A stretch of 7,845 nt of DNA from positions 1,448-9,292 of the forward strand of contig DCZO01000004.1 of NCBI GenBank assembly GCA_002331335.1, in the 5' to 3' direction. Within the stretch, counting starts at the first letter, position 1, and each line of letters opens with the position of its first letter. A program made the position numbers and the translations under genes. Below are positions 1 through 5,476 of this stretch, piece after piece. Under the pieces are notes generated by a model. The model was given only the letters and a program-made list of their open reading frames with translations, was not told the DNA's origin and did no database searches. The stretch is from Nitrospira sp. UBA2082. Lineage in GTDB: Bacteria > Nitrospirota > Nitrospiria > Nitrospirales > Nitrospiraceae.

Positions 1-1391
1 GGGCGCCCCATGACCTCCGCTAATACGAAGCCAGTGAGAGCCTCGGCGGCGGGATTCATGAACACACACTGTTGGCTATCGTCCATGATGAACAGCGCGA
101 GCACCGCATTGTCAGTGACCGTCTTGTAGAGGCGGCGCTGCTCGACGAGTGCATGCTCACGTTGCTTGCGCTCGGTAATGTCCATGACCGAGGCAAGCAC
201 CATCGTCCCCGAGATTGTCTCGATCGGACTCAGCCCGATTTCGATGGGAAGCTCGCTTCCATCCTTGCGCAGCCCATAGAGGTCGCGCCCGCGGCCCATT
301 GCTCTGGTTTCCGGAGCCTTCTGATACGTTTCCCGCAGACCAGCATGGACCCTGCGAAAGCGCTCAGGCAGCAGCCTTTCAACGGGGTGGCCGATGAGTT
401 CCTCTCGGCGATAGCCGAACTGTCTTTCGATCTGTCCATTGACAAGAACGATTCGGCCTCCGCCATCTACCAAGAGGATTCCGTTCGGCGCCGATTCCAC
501 GACCGTCCGAAATCGCTCTTCGCTGTGCCGCAACTCCATCTCGGCACGCTTGCGTTCGGTGATATCCGTTTCAGATCCCACCATGCGAACGACTCGGCCT
601 TGTGCGTCCCAGACGGCAATCCCCCGGTCATTGATCCAGAAATACGTTCCGTCCTTGCGTCGTGTGCGATATTCACAGTGAAACGTAGGTATTTCCTTGT
701 TAAAGTAGGATTGCACCGTGGCCATCACCCTTGAGGAGTCTTCCGGATGGATCCGAGAGGACCATTCCGTTTCGTCCACCCCGATCTCCTCTTCGCGGTA
801 GCCGCGCAGCTGCTTCCACTGCGCGGACAGGAGTACGGTATGCCCGGCAACATCCCAATCCCAGATCCCATCGGTTGTCCCGGTCGCGGCGAGCTGCCAC
901 CGTTCTTCACTCCGACGCAATGCCTCTTCCGCCCGTTTCCGCTCCGTAATGTCGTTGCCGATCCTCAACAGGCACCGTTTCCCCTTGAGCAAGATCAGGT
1001 CGGTTGTGATGAGGAATTGACGGAGGTCCCCATTTTTCACACGTAATGATACTTCGAAATCTTGAACTGACCTTTCAGAGTGGAATCGATCGATCAACGT
1101 GACTCGTTCTAGAGGATCAGGCCGAATCCCCCACGTCAACGTCGTGTGCCCCACCACTTCGTCGCGACGAAACCCAAAGAGTTCCAAGCAGGCATCGTTG
1201 ACTTCAAGACAACGCCCTGATTCCAGCTCTGTGATTCCGATTGGATGGGGACTCGAACGGAAGGCCTTGGCAAACAACTCTTCTTTAGCCGACGACATCG
1301 TCTTACGCCGTGGAAGGGCGATTGTGCCCCGCGTCTGCCGTGATGATTTTTTCTTTGGAGAGGTCTTCGTCTTAGTCGTTTTCGGTGGCAT
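1..1391 (-). CDS. Multi-PAS sensor protein, N-terminal part (C-terminus outside window)
   Basis: The minus strand is open from the left edge to an ATG at 1391-1389, giving 463 codons without a stop at the edge. A basic, Lys/Thr-rich leader (residues 2-31) is followed by PAS repeats at about 36-148, 158-275 and 283-402, and a fourth starting near 413 that is cut off by the edge. The first three each end in a PAC-type signature (DITERKRAE or DITERKQRE). The second has the Trp-rich core (GIWDWDV) and HPEDSSRV typical of the PAS_3 type. No transmembrane segment is visible, so the sensor part is probably cytoplasmic. The output domain (histidine kinase, GGDEF/EAL or other) is not in the window. 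The start is uncertain: neither ATG 1391 nor the in-frame ATG at 1298 has a clear ribosome binding site, and the frame stays open to an ATG at 1634 through sequence that does not look coding. It is divergent from the NtrC gene. Confidence 0.92.
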   Translation of the reverse strand, partial: MPPKTTKTKTSPKKKSSRQTRGTIALPRRKTMSSAKEELFAKAFRSSPHPIGITELESGRCLEVNDACLELFGFRRDEVVGHTTLTWGIRPDPLERVTLIDRFHSERSVQDFEVSLRVKNGDLRQFLITTDLILLKGKRCLLRIGNDITERKRAEEALRRSEERWQLAATGTTDGIWDWDVAGHTVLLSAQWKQLRGYREEEIGVDETEWSSRIHPEDSSRVMATVQSYFNKEIPTFHCEYRTRRKDGTYFWINDRGIAVWDAQGRVVRMVGSETDITERKRAEMELRHSEERFRTVVESAPNGILLVDGGGRIVLVNGQIERQFGYRREELIGHPVERLLPERFRRVHAGLRETYQKAPETRAMGRGRDLYGLRKDGSELPIEIGLSPIETISGTMVLASVMDITERKQREHALVEQRRLYKTVTDNAVLALFIMDDSQQCVFMNPAAEALTGFVLAEVMGR

Positions 1392-1394
1392 AGG

Positions 1395-1417
1395 AGAGGC
1401 CTGAATTCTAGGCCTCT
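1395..1417. repeat. Perfect 8-bp inverted repeat at the start of the multi-PAS gene
   Basis: AGAGGCCT (1395-1402) and AGGCCTCT (1410-1417) are exact reverse complements separated by 7 bases containing GAATTC. The repeat ends 4 bases upstream of the proposed ATG at 1391. In the minus-strand transcript it would fold over the ribosome-binding region. It could equally be a DNA operator. Which of the two it is cannot be decided from sequence. Confidence 0.5.
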
Positions 1418-1603
1418 GGGCAACGTCTGGCAAGATCAACGAGCCGCCGAACGGTTGGATCAGTGCAGCTTTAGTCAGATGGCACGTATGACTCAGGGAA
1501 ACACCTAGTATCGGATCATCTAGGACGGTGTTGCGCCAAATGCTGCAACCCACAATAAGCCGACGACCATGTTCTTGGGTCAAAGCTCCACCATCCTGAT
1601 TTC

Positions 1604-1619
1604 TGGTCCTACCCTTGCT
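1604..1619 (+). promoter_or_regulatory. Candidate weak sigma-54 (-24/-12) promoter upstream of the NtrC/kinase pair
   Basis: TGGTCC-N5-TTGCT places GG (1605-1606) and GC (1617-1618) exactly 12 bases apart, as sigma-54 promoters require. The -12 element TTGCT is perfect. The -24 element keeps TGG but departs from the consensus TGGCAC at two of six bases. Transcription would start near 1630, leaving a leader of about 95 bases before the ATG at 1724. A housekeeping promoter elsewhere in 1392-1723 is equally possible; I see no convincing -35/-10 pair. Confidence 0.3.
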
Positions 1620-1642
1620 TTCTCCTTCACCCATATGCTGAA

Positions 1643-1670
1643 TGCGGCAAAACTGTGGCAATATGCGGCA
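1643..1670 (+). repeat. Three TGYGGCA heptamers in helical phase (candidate operator)
   Basis: TGCGGCA (1643-1649), TGTGGCA (1654-1660) and TGCGGCA (1664-1670) are direct repeats starting 11 and 10 bases apart, so they lie on one face of the DNA helix. They lie 54-81 bases upstream of the NtrC start codon in otherwise non-coding DNA. Tandem phased half-sites are typical of cooperative regulator binding, but the binding protein is unknown. Confidence 0.4.
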
Positions 1671-1723
1671 GATGGGTTGGTCTGCCGTAGCAATTTGGGG
1701 CAAAGCATAGCTGGAGAACTCTC

Positions 1724-3103
1724 ATGACTGAAGAATGGGGTGCGATCCTGGTCGTCGATGACGATGCGGACATGCGGGAACTGGCCCATGACATGCTGAA
1801 GGATCGCGGGCATCAAGTCGCCATTGCCGGGAGCGGGGAGGAGGCTCTGAAGCGATTGGCCGAAGAAGATTATGCCGTCGTGCTGACCGATCTCCGCATG
1901 AAAGGCATGCAGGGGCTTGAATTACTGTCTCAGATCAAACGGAGTTACCCCGATATCAACGTCATTCTCATGACCGCCTTTGGATCGGTGGAGACGGCGG
2001 TGGAAGCGATGAAACACGGGGCCAGCGATTACCTCACCAAGCCGGTCAAAAAGGACGAATTGATTCGCGTCGTCGAACGGGTCATCAGGGAAGCGGCGCT
2101 CCGGCGGGAGGTGAGCCGGCTGAGGAAGGAAGTCCACAAGGAATACAGCTTCCACCAGATCTTGGGAAAAAGCAAAGCGATTCAGGCAGTGTTCGACCTT
2201 ATCCGCAGGGTAGCCGATAGCCCGACCAACGTGCTGATCACTGGAGAAAGCGGCACGGGCAAAGAGCTGGTTGCCAAGGCCATTCACTACAATAGCGCCC
2301 GCAAGGAGGCGCCGTTCGTCCCCGTCAATTGCGCGGCAATTCCGGAACAGCTGTTGGAGAGTGAGTTATTCGGGCACATGCGGGGCGCCTTTACCGATGC
2401 CAAGGTGGACAAGCGGGGCTTGTTCGAGGAAGCGCAGAAGGGAACGCTGTTTCTAGATGAAATCAGCGAACTGCCGCTCATGTTGCAGGCCAAGATCCTG
2501 CGCGCGATTCAGGAAAAAGAAATCAGGCGGGTCGGGGCGACCAAGCCGATTTCGGTGGACGTGCGGATTATTGCGGCGACCAACCTCAACCTTGTTGAAG
2601 AAGTGAAGAATAAGCGGTTCCGCGAAGACCTGTATTACCGGCTCAACGTGATCGAGCTGAAACTGCCGCCCCTGCGAGAACGGCGGGAGGACATTCCGTT
2701 GCTCGTGGACGCCTTCTTGAAGAAATGCAGCGAGGGAAGCGGGAAAGTGGTCAAAGGCGTCAGTGAAGCGGCCTTGGCGATGCTGATCGATTACACCTGG
2801 TCTGGCAACGTGCGCGAGCTGGAAAATGTGATTGAACGGGCGGTGACGCTCAGCCGCGGCGAAAAGATCTCCCCCGACGATCTGCCGCCCGCGGTGCAGG
2901 GGGCGCGCGGAGACCGGCGTGTGCTGGACGAGGCGGCCGAGAAAAGCCTGCCTCTGCACGAGATCGAGAAGGAATACATCAAGAAGATCCTCGACAAGAC
3001 CGGCGGCAATAAATACCAGGCCGCCCACGCCCTTGGCATTGACCGCAAGACCCTGTATCGTAAACTCGCCGAAATCGAAGGCAAGCCTCACGTCGAAGAA
3101 TAG
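1724..3103 (+). CDS. NtrC-family sigma-54-dependent response regulator (REC-AAA+-Fis HTH)
   Basis: This 459-residue protein has the full NtrC layout and length. The receiver domain (about 7-120) has acidic-pocket Asp12-Asp14, the phosphoacceptor Asp56 in LTDLRM, Thr84 and Lys106 (TKP). The AAA+ domain (about 146-375) has Walker A GESGTGKE at 174-181, Walker B TLFLDE ending at 246, and an arginine-rich RERRED stretch. The sigma-54 contact loop reads GAFTDA (221-226) instead of the usual GAFTGA. A Fis-type helix-turn-helix occupies about 412-451 (GGNKYQAAHALGIDRKTLY). A Shine-Dalgarno GGAGA at 1713-1717 sits 6 bases before the ATG. When phosphorylated it should bind upstream enhancers and drive open-complex formation by sigma-54 RNA polymerase. 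The kinase 42 bases downstream is the likely partner. No specific member (NtrC, AtoC, ZraR) can be named with confidence, and its targets are not visible. Confidence 0.95.
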   Translation: MTEEWGAILVVDDDADMRELAHDMLKDRGHQVAIAGSGEEALKRLAEEDYAVVLTDLRMKGMQGLELLSQIKRSYPDINVILMTAFGSVETAVEAMKHGASDYLTKPVKKDELIRVVERVIREAALRREVSRLRKEVHKEYSFHQILGKSKAIQAVFDLIRRVADSPTNVLITGESGTGKELVAKAIHYNSARKEAPFVPVNCAAIPEQLLESELFGHMRGAFTDAKVDKRGLFEEAQKGTLFLDEISELPLMLQAKILRAIQEKEIRRVGATKPISVDVRIIAATNLNLVEEVKNKRFREDLYYRLNVIELKLPPLRERREDIPLLVDAFLKKCSEGSGKVVKGVSEAALAMLIDYTWSGNVRELENVIERAVTLSRGEKISPDDLPPAVQGARGDRRVLDEAAEKSLPLHEIEKEYIKKILDKTGGNKYQAAHALGIDRKTLYRKLAEIEGKPHVEE

Positions 3104-3124
3104 CCGTTGCTTGTGTGACTGATC

Positions 3125-3145
3125 CGCTCGGCCGGGAGCGATCGC
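3125..3145 (+). promoter_or_regulatory. Ribosome binding site of the kinase inside a small hairpin
   Basis: GGGAG (3134-3138) is the Shine-Dalgarno for the ATG at 3146, 7 bases away. Part of it lies in the right arm of CGCTC (3125-3129) / GAGCG (3136-3140), which can form a 5-bp stem with a 6-base loop. It is followed by the palindrome GCGATCGC (3138-3145). The fold could keep kinase translation below that of the regulator, but the stem is short. Confidence 0.4.
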
Positions 3146-4690
3146 ATGAACGCCTACGAAAGTATTGCCATGCGCGCCGTCCCATGGATGATTCCGCTCC
3201 TGACCATCGGAATCTTGGTGTTCGACCTGCTGACTCCAGGGGGAATTGCAGTATCGATCCTTTACATCATTCCCTTGCTGCTCTCTCTTTTCACGCCGCG
3301 CGCGCGCGACCCCGTCTATGTCTGCGGTCTTGCCACAATCCTCCTCTGGCTCGGGTTGTTTCTCAAACCGGCGGGTAGCCCCATCGTTTACGGCGTGCTC
3401 AATCGTACTTTGGGCACGGCCGTTCTGTGGATCTTAGCCCTGGGATTGATTCGCTTCAGGCGGATGCAACAGGAAGCAAGAGAGACGGGACAAAAGTTGA
3501 TGGCTGAGCGTGTTGAGCGGGCCCATGCCGAGGGCTTGATGATAGCGGCGCAGGAGGCGAGGTCCTATGCGGATGCGGCGACATCGGGGGCTTTGGCCAG
3601 CCGACGAGAAGTGGAAGAGAAGCTTCTCCTGAGCCAGCTCCGCCTGGACGGAATCATCCAGTCCGCGATGGATGCCATCATCACCGTGGATCAGGATAAC
3701 CGGGTCGTGTTGTTCAACCAGGCGGCCGAGCAGATGTTCGGCTGTCCCGCTCACGAAGCAGTCGGGCAATCGCTTGACAGGTTTCTGCCCGCGCGATTCC
3801 GCGAATCCCATCACCATCATATGCAGACATTCGGGCAATCCGGCGTGACGAGTCGAAAGATGGGCATACTGGGAACGGTGGCGGGGCTCCGTTCCAGCGG
3901 AGAAGAGTTTCCGATCGAGGCCGCCATTTCGCACAATACGGTGGAAGGGAAGAAGTTCTACACGGTGATCCTCCGCGACATCGCCGAGAGGAAAAAGCTG
4001 GAAGAGCAGCTGCGTCGAACTGAACGGGTGGCCGAGCTCGGCACGTTGGCCTCGGGGATGGCACACGAAATCGGCACGCCGATGAACGTCATCCTGGGTC
4101 GCGCGGAATATCTGATGGATCGCGTCAGAGACGAGCCGATCAAGAAGGGTCTTCAGACCATCATTGCCCAGGTCGAGCGCATCACCAAGGTCATGAATCA
4201 GCTGCTCGCGTTCGCCCGGCGCAAACCTCCTGAGCGAGGTCCGCTCCAACTGAAGGACATCGTTGAGAACGGCCTGGAGCTGTTTCAGGAACGGCTTGAG
4301 AAGAGCCGCGTGACCGTGGAATCGGTTTTGGACGACGACTGTCCGAACGTGCTGGCCGATGGCGATCAAATGAGCCAGGTGTTCATCAACCTGGTCATGA
4401 ACGCCCTTCACGCGATGCCCGACGGCGGGACGTTGCGCGTCGGATTGGCGCAGGACCAGGACATAGTCCAACTCACGGTAGCGGACTCGGGCCACGGGAT
4501 TCCCCCGGAGGCCCTGCCGAAGATTTTCGAACCGTTCTTCACGACGAAAGAGTTCGGCAAAGGGACTGGGCTGGGGCTCACTGTGGTCAAGGGCATCATC
4601 GAGGAACATCAGGGCACGATCACGGTCGACAGTGAGGAGGGGAAGGGGACAAGGTTTACGATTGTGCTGCCGGCCTGTTCAAGCAGCTGA
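3146..4690 (+). CDS. Membrane-bound PAS sensor histidine kinase, probable partner of the upstream NtrC regulator
   Basis: This 514-residue protein starts with about four hydrophobic segments (near 12-31, 33-49, 57-73 and 84-103), so it should sit in the inner membrane with little periplasmic exposure. A charged, probably coiled-coil linker (about 105-165) leads to one PAS/PAC domain (166-285, ending RDIAERKKLEEQL). The dimerisation/phosphoacceptor domain has the H-box AHEIGTPMN with His307. The ATPase domain has the N-box around Asn419 (NLVMNALHAM), the G1 box with Asp447 (DSGHGIP), the F box FEPFFTTK and the G2 box GTGLGL. All catalytic motifs are intact. The PAS domain contains four consecutive histidines (222-225). 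Position and architecture suggest it phosphorylates Asp56 of the regulator encoded 42 bases upstream; it might also act on the receiver at 4980. The signal is unknown. Confidence 0.95.
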   Translation: MNAYESIAMRAVPWMIPLLTIGILVFDLLTPGGIAVSILYIIPLLLSLFTPRARDPVYVCGLATILLWLGLFLKPAGSPIVYGVLNRTLGTAVLWILALGLIRFRRMQQEARETGQKLMAERVERAHAEGLMIAAQEARSYADAATSGALASRREVEEKLLLSQLRLDGIIQSAMDAIITVDQDNRVVLFNQAAEQMFGCPAHEAVGQSLDRFLPARFRESHHHHMQTFGQSGVTSRKMGILGTVAGLRSSGEEFPIEAAISHNTVEGKKFYTVILRDIAERKKLEEQLRRTERVAELGTLASGMAHEIGTPMNVILGRAEYLMDRVRDEPIKKGLQTIIAQVERITKVMNQLLAFARRKPPERGPLQLKDIVENGLELFQERLEKSRVTVESVLDDDCPNVLADGDQMSQVFINLVMNALHAMPDGGTLRVGLAQDQDIVQLTVADSGHGIPPEALPKIFEPFFTTKEFGKGTGLGLTVVKGIIEEHQGTITVDSEEGKGTRFTIVLPACSSS

Positions 4691-4787
4691 CAAGATCCAT
4701 GCGAGCAAGCTGACAAGCAAGGAAATGAGCGGGCTCTTCTCGCCCTGTCACCTTGTCAGCTTCGGTTCCCGCACGCGCCTGTCAGCT
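4685..4787. repeat. Nested palindromic repeat after the kinase gene (AGCTGACAAG family)
   Basis: AGCTGACAAG occurs at 4685-4694, overlapping the kinase stop codon, and at 4708-4717. Its reverse complement CTTGTCAGCT occurs at 4752-4761 and, with one change (CCTGTCAGCT), at 4778-4787. The inner pair extends to a perfect 11-bp stem (4707-4717 with 4752-4762) around a 34-base loop that holds a GGGC/GCCC mini-stem. There is no T-run, so this is not a standard intrinsic terminator. It resembles a REP-like intergenic palindrome. It could end or stabilise the kinase transcript. Confidence 0.65.
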
Positions 4788-4877
4788 CGCAATGGTGTGG
4801 CGTCTCGCGCCAGGCTGCCTCTCCCCGTTTGTGGTCTTTCTCGCCACTAAGATTCTGCAAAGCCCGGCGCGTCCTGT

Positions 4878-4893
4878 GAATTCTCTGGAATTC
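4878..4893. promoter_or_regulatory. GAATTC-N4-GAATTC inverted repeat, candidate activator site
   Basis: Two GAATTC palindromes (4878-4883, 4888-4893) are separated by TCTG, giving a perfect 16-bp inverted repeat. It ends 24 bases before the -24 element of the sigma-54 promoter candidate at 4917. An activator or repressor dimer could bind here. The site is closer to the promoter than most sigma-54 enhancers, which are usually at about -80 to -150. Confidence 0.35.
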
Positions 4894-4916
4894 CGCACAT
4901 CTGGCAGTCGTTCAAT

Positions 4917-4932
4917 CGGCATGTCCCTTGCC
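4917..4932 (+). promoter_or_regulatory. Best sigma-54 (-24/-12) promoter candidate, upstream of the receiver gene
   Basis: CGGCATG-N4-TTGCC matches the consensus TGGCACG-N4-TTGCW at GGCA, at the following G and at TTGC. GG (4918-4919) and GC (4930-4931) are exactly 12 bases apart. Transcription would start near 4943, about 37 bases before the receiver start codon. This is the only site upstream of a gene in this window with both elements well conserved. It would link the receiver and the second activator to an NtrC-type activator, either one of this locus or a distant one. Confidence 0.55.
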
Positions 4933-4979
4933 CTTAGGAGGATGGTGAGGGCCTGAAACAAGAACGGGGGCAGCCGGAG

Positions 4980-5381
4980 ATGACGACTGTGACTAGAGGA
5001 AAGGCCGCCGTGGTACTGATCGTCGAGGACGACCGGGAGATGCTCAGCCTGCTCTGCGATGAATTCTGGAGTGCCGCGTATCAATTGCGGCAGGCGAGGG
5101 ATGGGGATGAGGCCTTTCGGATGGTGCTCCAATCGGTACCGGATCTGATCCTTACCGATCTTCGTATGCCGGCCGGGGGAGCGGACTATATCAGCCGATT
5201 GCGAACCGTTGCGCCCGGGTGCCCCATCGTCGTGATGACCGCCTTCGGCGACGCTAAGTGCAAGCACGACGTACTCCAGGCTGGCGCCAGTGCCTACTTC
5301 GACAAGCCGGTGCGGATCTCGGAATTGAAGATGTGCGTGCAGCAGTTGCTAAACCACCAGACCGGAACACAGAGCGTATAG
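4980..5381 (+). CDS. Single-domain response regulator (stand-alone receiver)
   Basis: This 133-residue protein is one receiver domain with no output domain. It has Glu16-Asp17-Asp18 (VEDD), the phosphoacceptor Asp60 in LTDLRMP, Thr87 (MTAFGD) and Lys109 (DKP), so it should be phosphorylatable. The sequence around Asp60 and Thr87 resembles the receiver of the NtrC protein at 1724. The start is not firmly fixed: GGAG at 4976-4979 touches the ATG at 4980 and would better serve a GTG at 4989, while GGGGG at 4966-4970 is the nearest alternative for the ATG. It follows the best sigma-54 promoter candidate and is probably co-transcribed with the activator gene 95 bases downstream, which lacks a receiver. 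It may act as a phosphorelay intermediate, a phosphate sink for the kinase, or a partner of the second activator; these roles are inference. Confidence 0.9.
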   Translation: MTTVTRGKAAVVLIVEDDREMLSLLCDEFWSAAYQLRQARDGDEAFRMVLQSVPDLILTDLRMPAGGADYISRLRTVAPGCPIVVMTAFGDAKCKHDVLQAGASAYFDKPVRISELKMCVQQLLNHQTGTQSV

Positions 5382-5467
5382 CGCATGGCGTATGGCAAGA
5401 ATGAGAAAATGTGGAGGGTCGACTCTGCCCTTTTGGTTCTTACCATCTGCTATAGGCCATATGCCAT
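5377..5467. repeat. Second palindromic intergenic repeat (ATGGCRTATGGC family)
   Basis: ATGGCGTATGGC (5385-5396) and GCCATATGCCAT (5456-5467) are inverted copies matching at 11 of 12 bases. A competing fold pairs TATAGC (5377-5382), ATGG (5385-5388) and AAGAA (5397-5401) with TTCTT (5437-5441), CCAT (5443-5446) and GCTATA (5449-5454), in matching order. The element begins within the receiver stop codon and fills nearly the whole 95-base gap. GGG-N9-CCCTTTT at 5417-5434 might be a weak terminator inside it. Like the element after the kinase, it looks like a short mobile or REP-type palindrome. Confidence 0.55.
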
Positions 5468-5476
5468 CAGCTCTTC

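Noticed and set aside
72..734. 220-codon open frame on the plus strand
   Set aside because: It is antisense to the clearly PAS-encoding minus-strand frame, and its translation has no recognisable domain.
1480..1495. Perfect -24 sequence TGGCACG in the divergent region
   Set aside because: The -12 position reads ACTCA rather than TTGCW, so it lacks the second required element.
2453..3091. 212-codon open frame on the minus strand
   Set aside because: Shadow of the NtrC AAA+ and HTH coding sequence; no domain or ribosome binding site.
3809..3820. Four consecutive histidines in the kinase PAS domain as a metal site
   Set aside because: A short His run in a loop of a PAS subtype that often has His there is not enough to claim metal binding.
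3434..4609. 391-codon open frame on the minus strand
   Set aside because: It is antisense to the histidine kinase, whose motifs are all intact; the product is His/Arg/Leu-rich without domains, as expected of a shadow in GC-rich DNA.
4936..4947. Strong AGGAGG followed by ATG/GTG upstream of the receiver
   Set aside because: The frame stops after four codons (stop at 4954-4956), it is not in frame with the receiver, and it lies mostly before the predicted transcript start near 4943.
4782..5267. 161-codon minus-strand frame covering the 4691-4979 gap and the receiver
   Set aside because: Most of it is antisense to the receiver, and the product lacks recognisable features; the gap is better explained by repeats and a promoter.
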